Source: Paenibacillus_E oryzisoli_A
GTDB lineage: Bacteria; Bacillota; Bacilli; Paenibacillales; NBRC-103111
Assembly: GCF_050467285.1 (NCBI RefSeq)
Contig: NZ_JBCMUN010000013.1
Coordinates: forward strand, 1 to 64,000
Length of the DNA: 64,000 bases
Direction: 5' to 3'
Below the pieces are notes generated by a model that saw only the letters and a program-made list of their open reading frames with translations, ran no database searches and was not told where the DNA came from. A program made the position numbers and the translations under genes. Shown one piece after another: positions 1 through 7,874 of this stretch. Position 1 is the first letter of the stretch; each line of letters begins with the position of its first letter.

Positions 1-118
1 GAGATTTTTCAATCTCATTATAGTTGATTGCTCAACCGATTTGCTTACTCACTCGTTGTTCAGTTTTCAAAGATCAATGTCTTTCTTCTTTCGTGCACTG
101 CCGCGTTTCCGAAGCAGC
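1..118 (-). other. rRNA operon leader (boxA region), gene off left edge
   Basis: Read on the minus strand, this stretch contains a boxA-like element (TGATCTTTGAAAA, 64-76) followed by ACTGAACAACGAGTGAG. This sequence type precedes the 16S rRNA gene in Paenibacillus and relatives. The transcript would run leftward out of the window. Together with the two strong tandem promoters just upstream, this supports an rRNA operon starting immediately beyond position 1. No mature rRNA sequence is visible inside the window, so a 16S start is inferred. A leader before another stable RNA gene is the alternative. Confidence 0.7.
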
Positions 119-125
119 GAGAAAT

Positions 126-154
126 AATATACCACACTGATTTTTCAATTGCAA
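126..154 (-). promoter_or_regulatory. Proximal rRNA-type promoter (P2)
   Basis: On the minus strand, TTGCAA (149-154) and TATATT (126-131) are separated by exactly 17 bases. It closely resembles the distal promoter about 118 bases upstream, including a shared GTGTG block just before the -10. Tandem sigma-A promoters are typical of Bacillota rRNA operons. Confidence 0.75.
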
Positions 155-243
155 GTACTTTTTTCAATCCGTTCGTGAAGCTGTGCAACACATGCAGACG
201 TCTTTAGTACTCATTTGCCCTGCCCGTTTGGGACAAGGATCAT

Positions 244-272
244 AATATAGCACACTCGTTTTCAGAATGCAA
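244..272 (-). promoter_or_regulatory. Distal rRNA-type promoter (P1)
   Basis: On the minus strand, TTGCAT (267-272) and TATATT (244-249) are separated by 17 bases, with GTGTGC before the -10. It lies directly after the stop codon of the membrane protein gene at 286-1353, and no clear terminator separates them. Read-through from that gene into the rRNA operon is possible. Confidence 0.72.
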
Positions 273-285
273 CTCAGGTCTTCAA

Positions 286-1353
286 TTATTTTAGCCGGAT
301 GCTCTTCAAAAGAAATTCGAGCGGCTCCTTCTCCTCTGCCTCGCCTCTGTGGTCGTGGTCTACCAGCTTCTCGAGCCGAACGATTTGATGACCGTAATCG
401 TACATCGCCGCGGCGACGACAGATAGGCGCAGCATGCCTTTCGGATTTTGCGCGTAGCGCTCCAACAGCTCGGCCATGAACTGCTCATTGTCCGCTTCAA
501 TTTCGACGGCGTCGGAACTGGATGCTTTGAGTTTGTCGTCGAATTTGAGATGGACGAGTTCGTGGTACTTCATCAATTTTTCCAGATGGTGGTCAAAAAA
601 TACATCGGTCTCCTCATTCCGGGTAGACTGAAAATAGTGCTCGTCCACGGCATCCAGCACTTCCAACCCCTTATACATCGTCAGCAGCTTCTGCTTGTAG
701 ACGACGAGCTCGCGAATGCGGTTCATGCCGCCGCCTTTGAGCTTTTTGATCTCTTCTTCCATTAAGCTGTACTTATCGGATAGCGCTTTTAGACCGCCTC
801 GGAGCTTATCTTTCTCGTCCCGGGACACAGACTCCTTCATTTCATTGGAAATGACTGTGCGTAGCAGCAGCGACATTTGACTGAAAACGCGGCCGATCTG
901 CGACGCAAATTGCTCTTTGGGCTTTGGCGGAAAGAAAACTACATTCACGACAAATGCGCAAGCGATGCCGATGATACTGAGCAACAGCCGATTCAAAGCG
1001 AAGCGCCACTCCCCGGACGCCTCCATCACCGCGACGACGGTTACCAGTGTGAGGCCAATCGTCTCTTCCATGCGCAGCCGAATACTGAGGAGAATAACGA
1101 CGATACAGACGAGGCCGATGGCAATAATATTTTGCGAAAAAAACATCCCCGCCAAAAGCGCGAAAGCCGCGCCGACAATGTTCGTTTGGAGCTGTTCCAG
1201 AAAATAGCGCCACGATCTGTAAATCGACGGCTGCATGGCAAAGATAGCAGCAACGGCAGCGATGACCGGCGGCGTGAAATTCAGCCAAGCGCTAATATAT
1301 AAAGCAAGTACGACGGCGATCCCCGTCTTCCACACACGTGCTCCAAAAACCAA
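286..1353 (-). CDS. Aromatic acid exporter-like (ArAE/FUSC) membrane protein
   Basis: The 355-residue protein has about six hydrophobic segments in its first 145 residues, then a long charged, helical cytoplasmic region. This is the layout of the ArAE_1/FUSC-like family (YqjA type) of Bacillota. Members are annotated as aromatic acid exporters, but the substrate is rarely shown and no substrate can be read from the sequence. The start is TTG, preceded by GGGGTGGGG at good spacing. A GTG six codons later is the alternative. The gene lies just upstream of the rRNA promoters on the same strand. Family assignment is fairly sure; function is not. Confidence 0.75.
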   Translation of the reverse strand: MVFGARVWKTGIAVVLALYISAWLNFTPPVIAAVAAIFAMQPSIYRSWRYFLEQLQTNIVGAAFALLAGMFFSQNIIAIGLVCIVVILLSIRLRMEETIGLTLVTVVAVMEASGEWRFALNRLLLSIIGIACAFVVNVVFFPPKPKEQFASQIGRVFSQMSLLLRTVISNEMKESVSRDEKDKLRGGLKALSDKYSLMEEEIKKLKGGGMNRIRELVVYKQKLLTMYKGLEVLDAVDEHYFQSTRNEETDVFFDHHLEKLMKYHELVHLKFDDKLKASSSDAVEIEADNEQFMAELLERYAQNPKGMLRLSVVAAAMYDYGHQIVRLEKLVDHDHRGEAEEKEPLEFLLKSIRLK

Positions 1354-1473
1354 AAGAACCCCACCCCATTAATCGGTTCGACGAATTCGCTTTTTTTGTC
1401 AGCGCAAGATCATCTTCTGATCTCTATCTTACACAGGTCAAAGATTCTTTTCAAAAAATACAATTGAGCAAAC

Positions 1474-1511
1474 AAAAAAACAGCGAAGCGCCGCGTTGTC
1501 GACGTCTCGCT
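1474..1511 (-). terminator. Intrinsic terminator after the zinc-ribbon protein gene
   Basis: On the minus strand the arms CAGCGA and TCGCTG close a GC-rich loop, followed directly by a run of seven T. It sits just downstream of the stop of the 61-residue gene at 1540. Confidence 0.7.
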
Positions 1512-1539
1512 GCTCTATTCCATCTTTTTATATGCTGTG

Positions 1540-1725
1540 TCAGTTCACAACGACGCCTCTGCAATATTTGCAAATCTCCGCATCAATCGCGATCTCCTCA
1601 TTGCAATATGAGCATGCCTTATGGGTCTGAACGGCAGGCGGCGGAGCTGCACGATTTCTTCTCACACTCATCGCAATCAGTATGCCAATCACCACCACAA
1701 TGACGGCCAACACCCAATAAATCAT
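1540..1725 (-). CDS. Small membrane-anchored zinc-ribbon protein
   Basis: This 61-residue protein has one N-terminal transmembrane helix (about residues 3-20) and a basic stretch (RRNR). A C-terminal zinc ribbon has two CxxC pairs (CSYC and CKYC, about residues 38-54). The four cysteines fit a zinc-ribbon fold facing the cytoplasm. The ribosome site before the ATG (GGAGGTG) is good and a terminator follows the gene, so it is probably a real single-gene unit. Its function is unknown. Confidence 0.7.
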   Translation of the reverse strand: MIYWVLAVIVVVIGILIAMSVRRNRAAPPPAVQTHKACSYCNEEIAIDAEICKYCRGVVVN

Positions 1726-1829
1726 AACGAAACACCTCCGAGTTGATTGTCAACTTCTGATGTTCTCGGTATATGTATATTCGGCCTATTGAAGCTTATG
1801 AGTGTGTTTCGCGACAGAATGGCGCATCA

Positions 1830-1859
1830 TTGTAAATAATCGGCGGCGAGGCGTATACT
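1830..1859 (+). promoter_or_regulatory. Sigma-A promoter of the DUF84 NTPase gene
   Basis: TTGTAA (1830-1835) and TATACT (1854-1859) are spaced by 18 bases and lie about 40 bases before the ATG at 1897. Confidence 0.6.
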
Positions 1860-1896
1860 GAAACCATAGAAAAACTTTTGTCAGGAGTGTAGACAT

Positions 1897-2430
1897 ATGC
1901 AAGAAAAACCGTGGAAAATAGCGCTCGGCACCTTCAATCAAGCCAAACGTGAAGCCGTCGTACTGGGTGCAGGCGTGGAGCCGACCTGTCATGCGGTCCC
2001 CTCCGGTGTCTCGGATCAACCAATGACCGAAGACGAAACGATTCAAGGCGCCATCAACCGCGCCAAAAATGTGCTGCAAGCCGTGCCGGAGGCCGCCATC
2101 GGGCTTGGCCTGGAAGGCGGCCTCACCTATGATGCGGTCCATGCGAAGCAATGGTACCTGTTCTCGGTGTGCGCCGCATGGGACGGCAGCCGGCTGAGTA
2201 TTGGCCGGGGGCTGTATTTTCCGATTCCCTCTGCCATCGGGGATAGATTGCTCCAAGGCGGCGGCGAGCTGAGCCAGATCATCGACGAGCTCAGCGGCAC
2301 GAGCGGCAGCAATCATCGGGAAGGCGCCTATGGGCTGTTCACGGACGGCCGGATTACCCGGACGGATGTGTTCCGCGATGCGGTCATTGCCGCGTTGACG
2401 CCGTTTCAGTCCTCTTTGTACCGGAGCTAG
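1897..2430 (+). CDS. DUF84 / YjjX-type inosine/xanthosine triphosphatase
   Basis: The 177-residue protein begins with a beta-strand and nucleotide-contact motif (ALGTFNQAKREAV, about 9-21). It also has the GLEGGL motif (about 71-76) and an REGAYGLFTDG stretch near the C-terminus. These mark the DUF84 (YjjX-like) branch of the ITPase/Maf superfamily, which removes non-canonical ITP/XTP from the nucleotide pool. The length is normal. The ATG is preceded by CAGGAGTG. This is one of only four intact plus-strand genes in the window, and it ends convergently on the GDPD gene with overlapping stop codons. Confidence 0.8.
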   Translation: MQEKPWKIALGTFNQAKREAVVLGAGVEPTCHAVPSGVSDQPMTEDETIQGAINRAKNVLQAVPEAAIGLGLEGGLTYDAVHAKQWYLFSVCAAWDGSRLSIGRGLYFPIPSAIGDRLLQGGGELSQIIDELSGTSGSNHREGAYGLFTDGRITRTDVFRDAVIAALTPFQSSLYRS

Positions 2431-3416
2431 GGCTTCTTCTTATAGAGCGGGCCAATGCGGTCGATGCGGTTCGTCCAGATGCCGGCGTTGTAGCCTTGGG
2501 GTAGATCTTTCAAATCCTCCGGCTGGTCGAAGCCGCTCGAGAATTCACTGCCGTTGCCGCGCACGGTAATGACGCGGGCATCCGCGCGGTCCATCCGGTT
2601 CAGGAACTTGTCAGGCCAGCCCCAGAGAAAAGGTGCGAGCTTGTCGGGCATGTGAATCTCTGTGTGCTTGCACGCAGCTGGCGTGTAGCCTGTCCAGCCA
2701 ACGGCGAGGTACGGGATGAGGCAGCTTTTGAGCGTTGCCATGGACATGATGCGCAGATCGGGCAGCTTGTCTCGGGCAGAGGCGACCGGCTGGTCGCCGC
2801 CGTACAGCGTCAGCAGGCTGCGCCGCTCGGGAGACAGCTTGCCCAGCACGTCCGCAAGAAGCTCCCCTTCGCGGGGGTCATCGCTTTTCACATGGATGAG
2901 AAAAGCCTGATTCGGGAAGCGCTCCAGCACCTCGGTAAGCGAGGGCATGAGGCCGATACCTTTCCCACGAAAAGGGTACGTCTGCCCGTTGTCGGCGGTG
3001 TAGCCGTAGCCGATGTCGACTTTTTTCAGCTCAGCCATGGTGTAGTCCTTGCTTTGTCCCTTCACATTCGTCCGGCAATCCAAGGTCCAATCGTGGAAAA
3101 CGGCAAATTGTTCGTCCTTGGTAATATGGACATCGAACTCGATCATGTCGGCTCCGTCCTTGATCGCCGCTTCCATGGAAGGAATCGTGTTCTCCAGATA
3201 CGGATGCTCGGGCGGGTAGATGCGCTCGGCGGTGCAAGTGTCGTTCTTGAGATTCTCCATATGAAACGTCTGAGATTCGCCGCGGTGTGCGAGCAGAAAC
3301 GGCGCCCCCGTGCGAGGCTTGGCGAGCAGCGAAGTGTTGTTCAGATAGATGAAGACGATCAGGAGGAGCAAGGTGAGAACGATTTTGTTGGTGAAAATTT
3401 TGCGCAGACGGCTCAT
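2427..3416 (-). CDS. Membrane-anchored glycerophosphodiester phosphodiesterase-like protein
   Basis: The 329-residue protein has an N-terminal signal anchor (about 10-28). The GDPD barrel entry motif LAHRGES, the ENT...EFDVHITKD metal-binding block and FHDWTLDC follow; this is the catalytic histidine pair and acidic residues of GDPD enzymes. The family hydrolyses glycerophosphodiesters to an alcohol and sn-glycerol-3-phosphate. An insertion before the ENT motif and a divergent C-terminal half separate it from the two compact GDPDs at 34-36.7 kb. The start overlaps the preceding gene by four bases (ATGA), so the two are probably translationally coupled. The catalytic domain faces outside. Confidence 0.8.
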   Translation of the reverse strand: MSRLRKIFTNKIVLTLLLLIVFIYLNNTSLLAKPRTGAPFLLAHRGESQTFHMENLKNDTCTAERIYPPEHPYLENTIPSMEAAIKDGADMIEFDVHITKDEQFAVFHDWTLDCRTNVKGQSKDYTMAELKKVDIGYGYTADNGQTYPFRGKGIGLMPSLTEVLERFPNQAFLIHVKSDDPREGELLADVLGKLSPERRSLLTLYGGDQPVASARDKLPDLRIMSMATLKSCLIPYLAVGWTGYTPAACKHTEIHMPDKLAPFLWGWPDKFLNRMDRADARVITVRGNGSEFSSGFDQPEDLKDLPQGYNAGIWTNRIDRIGPLYKKKP

Positions 3417-3799
3417 GGCGCCTCCTTGGCGGTGATGGCCAGGAGCATGCTCCAGGACCTTGTCCAGTGCAGATTGACCTGCTGATTAAGATGAAAATTG
3501 GGGTATTCCGCTTTTTTGACGCGGATTTTTTTGAGTTTGCCGTTCTCCTGACGGATGTGGACGCGATACTCTTCAAGGAAGATCACTTCGCCTGATAGGA
3601 TGCGCGAATCTTTCTGAGTGAGATCTAGCGTGAGCACCGCGCCACAGACCAGAAAAACGGCAAAAATAATCACATAGAAGATAATTAATCCAATAGGGGA
3701 ATGCTGAGCTACGTTGCTAATGATCTGCAGCAGTGCACACAAGGCCATCAAGACGCACATCACAAGCTGAAAGCCTAGAGAACGTTCGTAAAGCTTCAA
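3413..3799 (-). CDS. Hypothetical membrane protein upstream of GDPD
   Basis: The 128-residue protein has two transmembrane helices (about 9-28 and 35-57) followed by a basic, beta-rich soluble domain of about 65 residues. I do not recognise the family. Its stop overlaps the start of the GDPD gene (ATGA), which points to co-translation and perhaps a shared role in membrane lipid or teichoic-acid turnover. AGGGAG lies at good spacing before the ATG. Confidence 0.6.
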   Translation of the reverse strand: MKLYERSLGFQLVMCVLMALCALLQIISNVAQHSPIGLIIFYVIIFAVFLVCGAVLTLDLTQKDSRILSGEVIFLEEYRVHIRQENGKLKKIRVKKAEYPNFHLNQQVNLHWTRSWSMLLAITAKEAP

Positions 3800-3892
3800 T
3801 AAAATCCCTCCTTGTCGCTAACCATGCTGAGAGGCCTACCTCTATCCTATTCGCGTAAGCGGAACGATTCCCCTTTTTCTGTAAAGTGTTTA

Positions 3893-3936
3893 TAAAAAGA
3901 AGCCCCGCCGCCACCTCTCGATGGAATTGGAGCTTC
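3893..3936 (-). terminator. Intrinsic terminator after the VOC protein gene
   Basis: On the minus strand, GAAGCTCC (3929-3936) pairs with GGGGCTTC (3899-3906) and is followed by TTTTT. It lies about 12 bases after the stop of the VOC gene. Confidence 0.65.
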
Positions 3937-3948
3937 GCTGTGTGAAGG

Positions 3949-4371
3949 TTAAAGTTGATTGTCTCCCGTGCTTTGGAAAAACTCCAGAATCTCTCCGTTC
4001 AAGCCTTGAACGAAAGCGATCCGTACCGGTGTCGGAGGCGTATTGCCCAGCACGGCATCTTTTGGTGCAACAGTTACGACAGCACCTGCTGCAACCGCAG
4101 TCTCCACCGCTTGGTCTACGTTGTTCGTGCGGAACGCCACATGGAAGTAGTATCCTTCCGGTTTCGGTTCCCCGCTGCCGCCAGCGAAAACCTCCAGGTA
4201 ATTGCCATCCCCTGTATCCAGCAGCACAATGCGCTTGTCGCCTTCGCCCCAAGCTTGTACCTGCTGGAAGCCCAGACCTTCCGTATAGAACTTCACTGTT
4301 GCTTCAAAATCATTTGCTCTCAGCGCGACATGGTGGAAACCGCCGCCGCCGATTTTTGCGTTCGTGCCCAT
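3949..4371 (-). CDS. VOC (glyoxalase/bleomycin resistance) family protein
   Basis: The 140-residue protein has a vicinal oxygen chelate fold. An N-terminal FHHVALRANDFEATVKFY module supplies a metal histidine, and YFHVAFRTNNVDQAV and ILEFFQS mark the second beta-alpha-beta module. A glutamate in YLEVFAG could be another metal ligand. VOC proteins range from glyoxalase I to dioxygenases and antibiotic-binding proteins; nothing here fixes the substrate. It is a single gene with its own terminator. Confidence 0.75.
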   Translation of the reverse strand: MGTNAKIGGGGFHHVALRANDFEATVKFYTEGLGFQQVQAWGEGDKRIVLLDTGDGNYLEVFAGGSGEPKPEGYYFHVAFRTNNVDQAVETAVAAGAVVTVAPKDAVLGNTPPTPVRIAFVQGLNGEILEFFQSTGDNQL

Positions 4372-4561
4372 GGAAATAGGCCTCCTTCTTGTTCATGACT
4401 TCCAGTCTCCCCCAGTATACCCGATTATCCCGATCTCGAAAATCAGTTACTTTGAGGTAAGTAGGTTGTGGTGCGGAGGCGTGGGGGATGCAGAATGTGT
4501 GGGAGATACACGGAGTACGGGAGATGCGCGGGCCGGGGCGGCATTCGGCTAAGTATCCAAA

Positions 4562-4739
4562 CCTGCAAATAAGCAGGAATTTTCACCGTCCCTCTCCTCA
4601 TTCGATGAAATGCCTGCGGTACTGCAGGTATTTTGGGCGAGAACCCTCTTATTGCCCGGACTCGGCCTAAAAAACTGCTTTTTCGCAGGCATTTTGCGGA
4701 AAACGCCTTTTTTAGGGGAAATTCCTGCATAATCGCAGG
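4562..4739. repeat. Array of four CCTGC/GCAGG palindromes
   Basis: This intergenic stretch holds four short imperfect palindromes: CCTGCAAATAAGCAGG (4562-4577), CCTGCGGTACTGCAGG (4613-4628), CTGCTTTTTCGCAG (4675-4688) and CCTGCATAATCGCAGG (4724-4739). They are spaced 51, 62 and 49 bases apart. Most are followed by a WATTT-like tail. The 403-base gap between the VOC and LRR genes contains no convincing gene; a 95-codon frame through it is a product of the repeats. It resembles REP-like interspersed elements. Whether copies occur elsewhere in the genome cannot be seen here. Confidence 0.6.
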
Positions 4740-4774
4740 AAACTCTGCCTGTCCACCCGGGACATAGTGTTTTC

Positions 4775-6868
4775 CTATTCGTAAGTGATAAAGTCCAAGT
4801 AGCGTTCTTCTTGCAACTTCTTCTTTTCTGCAGCGGTCAGCACCATGACGAAGGTCTCGTCATCATAGTTGGACACAACGGCAAATTCATAGCCGGCAGG
4901 CTTGATCATGGCGTTCAGTTCTTTCACAATGCCAAGATCGAAATAACCGTACACATAGTCAGCATGCAGCTCTTTCTTCTGTCCGCCAAGGGTAAAGCTA
5001 ATTGTAATCGGACCGTCTTCCTTCTCCCAAGTTTCCTTAACATCGGCCGGTTTGAAGGAACCACGGGATATTCGGCTCAAAGCCTCCAGAAGCTGTTTGT
5101 ATGCATCTTTCCCCTTCGAAACGTCGGTTTCCGAATTATCGTACCACACGCGGTCTTCATCTTTTTGAAGCACGTAGAGATCGGCATACTCGTCATAGTA
5201 CTCGCTGGAATCGAAAGGATTCCAGTCTGCGGACGCATAGCTGCTGCGATAGGCATCGCCAAATTTGGTGTCAAACTGGATGTCGTTCAACGCTTTATCC
5301 TTCTCGAAAAAGCCCATATTGCGGTAGTAATGCGCTGCATCCATATAACGTTCCGCTGGCTTCATCGCTCCGAATTTTTCTTCGCTGAGCTCATAGGGTT
5401 GCTTGATCTCTTGAAAGGTTTGGAGCATTGCAGCATACTCGTCATTCACAGTGGCATCAATCGCATCCTGACTGACTAGAATCACGCGAAAGTAGCTGAA
5501 TTGCCCTTCGATGAGGGTTTGTATATACGTAAATTTCAGGTCCTTCGTAAGAGAGTAAGCATAGGTAAATTGGCGAGCCTCCAATCCGTTGACCGTAAGC
5601 TTCTTGCTTGGCTCCATATTGATTATATGCTGGGGATCCAGGGATTGACGGATAACCGCATCAAAGTCATCGAGAGTCTTCACGTCATCAAGCGACCATT
5701 TCACATTTGTCGAAGTAAGCACTCCGTTAGTGCCGGATTTTACGTAAATTTCCGCATCCGTACTGGAAGGCAGTTCCTGTGATAACCACTTTCCACCAAT
5801 GGTAAGCTTTGAGCGCCCGTCCGCGCCTACAACCTCACGCTCCGGCATCAAATAAATCGTTTTGCTGGCGGCCAACCAAGTCACTTCATATCCAGAAGCT
5901 TCCCCGACAAAACGAACCGGCACGAACACGCTGCCTTCGATGTTCTTAGGCGCAACATCCAAGGTATTCGGCTTATTGTTGAGGCTTGCCTGCGCGCTGC
6001 CTACTTGCAGCGAGAGATTCACGCCTGGCTTGCTGGCGTGGATCGTGCTTGTCGCGCCGTCCCATTCCATCGTGAAGCCGAGCTTTTCGAAAAGCGGCCG
6101 GAACTGCACGAGTGTGGTACCGTTCTCGATGACAGGCGCATGATCGAAGAGAATGCGGTCTTCGTTGATTTTGACGGTGATGCTGGATGCTCCAGCCGCA
6201 TTGATGGCGATGCCGGATCGCTCGAATTGCTCGAGCAGCTGTTTGGAAGCATCGCCCAGCGAGTCGCGGTCTATGTATAGATTCGCTAAGGTGTCTATCC
6301 CGCTAATCGGCGATAAATCCTGCACCGGATTATGAGCGATGTTCAACCATTTTAGAGGAGATTTGGCTAACGGTTCGATGTTCGAAATCTTATTGTGATC
6401 TGCCAACAAATCAGTTAATGCCGTTAAATGCGTTAAGCAGCTCAAATCTTCAATTTGATTGTTGCTGATGATCAGCTTTTCCAGCCCATATAGGGAGGAA
6501 AGTGCACAAACGTTGGCAACTCGGTTATCATTGATCGCAAGCATCTTTAATCTGTACAGTCCGCTAAGCGGGCTCAGGTCGGCAATCTCTTGGTTTGGCA
6601 AATACAGCCCCTCAAGATTATAAGCGAGGTTCAGGCCTGCCAAGCTTTTGATCTTGGCGTCGCCATGGACATAAAGCGAAGTCAACTCCTTCAAATACTT
6701 CTCATCCAGGATGGCGCTATCGTCCAGCTTGAGTTGGGCACGGATTGCCTTATCCAGCACAGGATCCTCGATTTTTCCTTGCGGCGCTGCCGCATAGGAC
6801 GGCGTGGGCAAGACACCGGAAACAGCAAAAAAGCTAAGCAGTACGACAGACAGAAATCTCAACTTCAT
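4775..6868 (-). CDS. Exported leucine-rich-repeat protein with copper-amine-oxidase-N-like (stalk) domain
   Basis: The 697-residue protein has a signal peptide ending near Ala26. About six LRRs of roughly 22 residues follow (60-205), of the internalin/SDS22 type (LxxLxxLxLxxNxIxDLSPL). A copper amine oxidase N-terminal-like or 'stalk' domain lies at about 230-345 (FRPLFEKLGF and FVPVRFVGEASG motifs). A C-terminal half of about 350 residues is not recognised. Stalk domains are common in Paenibacillus exoproteins and do not imply oxidase activity. A binding or cell-envelope role is likely. AGGAGAG precedes the ATG. It is probably monocistronic, with the palindrome array downstream. Confidence 0.75.
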   Translation of the reverse strand: MKLRFLSVVLLSFFAVSGVLPTPSYAAAPQGKIEDPVLDKAIRAQLKLDDSAILDEKYLKELTSLYVHGDAKIKSLAGLNLAYNLEGLYLPNQEIADLSPLSGLYRLKMLAINDNRVANVCALSSLYGLEKLIISNNQIEDLSCLTHLTALTDLLADHNKISNIEPLAKSPLKWLNIAHNPVQDLSPISGIDTLANLYIDRDSLGDASKQLLEQFERSGIAINAAGASSITVKINEDRILFDHAPVIENGTTLVQFRPLFEKLGFTMEWDGATSTIHASKPGVNLSLQVGSAQASLNNKPNTLDVAPKNIEGSVFVPVRFVGEASGYEVTWLAASKTIYLMPEREVVGADGRSKLTIGGKWLSQELPSSTDAEIYVKSGTNGVLTSTNVKWSLDDVKTLDDFDAVIRQSLDPQHIINMEPSKKLTVNGLEARQFTYAYSLTKDLKFTYIQTLIEGQFSYFRVILVSQDAIDATVNDEYAAMLQTFQEIKQPYELSEEKFGAMKPAERYMDAAHYYRNMGFFEKDKALNDIQFDTKFGDAYRSSYASADWNPFDSSEYYDEYADLYVLQKDEDRVWYDNSETDVSKGKDAYKQLLEALSRISRGSFKPADVKETWEKEDGPITISFTLGGQKKELHADYVYGYFDLGIVKELNAMIKPAGYEFAVVSNYDDETFVMVLTAAEKKKLQEERYLDFITYE

Positions 6869-6966
6869 AGGGTCTCTCCTATTCTCTCATCAATTACAAA
6901 TAATGGATGATTTTCATATACTAAGTACCCATTATAGTAGATTCCCTTGCTTTCGTATACTGAATC

Positions 6967-7860
6967 TTACAACTGCGAGCAGTGCAAATGGTAGAGTCTC
7001 TCCGAGACTTCATCCAACTCGCTCCTGATCAAAATCTTAACGGCATAAGCCTTCGGCAGCTGTGCGAAGCCGCAGGCGATGCCTGCCAGCCCGCCCGCGA
7101 TGGCGCCGATCGTATCGGAATCGCCGCCGAGGTTCGCTGCGCGCTGCACGGCATCGCTGAAGTCCGCTGCCTCGAGCACGATATACAGCACCCACCGGAA
7201 CGTGTGCACGACGTACCCGGTCGGCTCGCAGCCCGGCAGCGCACCGGCGGCGATGTCGGCGTAGGCCGTGCCGACAAGTTCCTGCCGAACGGCGGCGGCA
7301 AGCCCCTCGCCGCGCAGCAGGCGGTGCGCGATGCGGTTGTAGATGACGCAGGCTTCCGCGCAGCGCTCATCATAGTGCGTCATCGCCGATTGCTGGCGCG
7401 ACAGCCGCTCGACCTCCGGCAGCTCGGCGCAGCCCAGCGCCACCGGCAGGCAGCGCATCAGCGTGCCGTTGCCTGCGCTTTGTCCCAGCGCGTCGTGCGT
7501 CGCGAGCGCCGCCGCAAACCAGTCGCCGCGGTAACTGGCGAGCGTGCGGCGGACGATGTTGCCGATGTCCTTCGGCCGCGAGGCGTACCACGCAAGAAAC
7601 CGCTCCCCGATCGCGGCAACCGGATCAGCCGGACTCGCTAGGAGTCCCTCCGCCACGCACAACGTCATCATCGTATCGTCCGTGACTTCCCCCGGTCTCA
7701 GGCCCCAGACACCGCCGCCGATGATGTCAGTCAGATAACCGTACTCCGCCGCCACTTCCGCTTCGCCCATAAACTCGGTCGTGCCCCCGAGTGCATCGCC
7801 GATTGCGACGCCGTAGAGACCGCCTTTGATGCGGTCCTGCAATTCTGCGTTTGTTAACAT
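6967..7860 (-). CDS. ADP-ribosylglycohydrolase family protein (DraG/ARH-like)
   Basis: The 297-residue protein carries the family's metal-binding motifs: GDALGGTTEF near the N-terminus, DDTMMT (about 61-66), and GDSDTIGAIAGG near residue 250. The family uses two Mg2+ ions to release ADP-ribose from proteins or small molecules. Only 14 bases separate it from nadR upstream, so it is probably the last gene of pnuC-nadR-draG-like. In this setting the substrate may be ADP-ribose linked to NAD turnover, which is inference. A good AAGGGG site precedes the ATG. Confidence 0.85.
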   Translation of the reverse strand: MLTNAELQDRIKGGLYGVAIGDALGGTTEFMGEAEVAAEYGYLTDIIGGGVWGLRPGEVTDDTMMTLCVAEGLLASPADPVAAIGERFLAWYASRPKDIGNIVRRTLASYRGDWFAAALATHDALGQSAGNGTLMRCLPVALGCAELPEVERLSRQQSAMTHYDERCAEACVIYNRIAHRLLRGEGLAAAVRQELVGTAYADIAAGALPGCEPTGYVVHTFRWVLYIVLEAADFSDAVQRAANLGGDSDTIGAIAGGLAGIACGFAQLPKAYAVKILIRSELDEVSERLYHLHCSQL

Positions 7861-7874
7861 GGTGAATCATCCCC

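Noticed and set aside
2652..3485. 277-codon frame antisense to the membrane GDPD gene
   Set aside because: The translation has no domain and mirrors the codons of the GDPD on the minus strand.
4443..4730. 95-codon minus-strand frame in the palindrome array
   Set aside because: It is produced by the repeats, has no ribosome site and no recognisable protein features.
4562..4739. Possible CRISPR array
   Set aside because: Repeats are only 14-16 bases, palindromic and imperfect; spacers are uneven and no cas gene is present.
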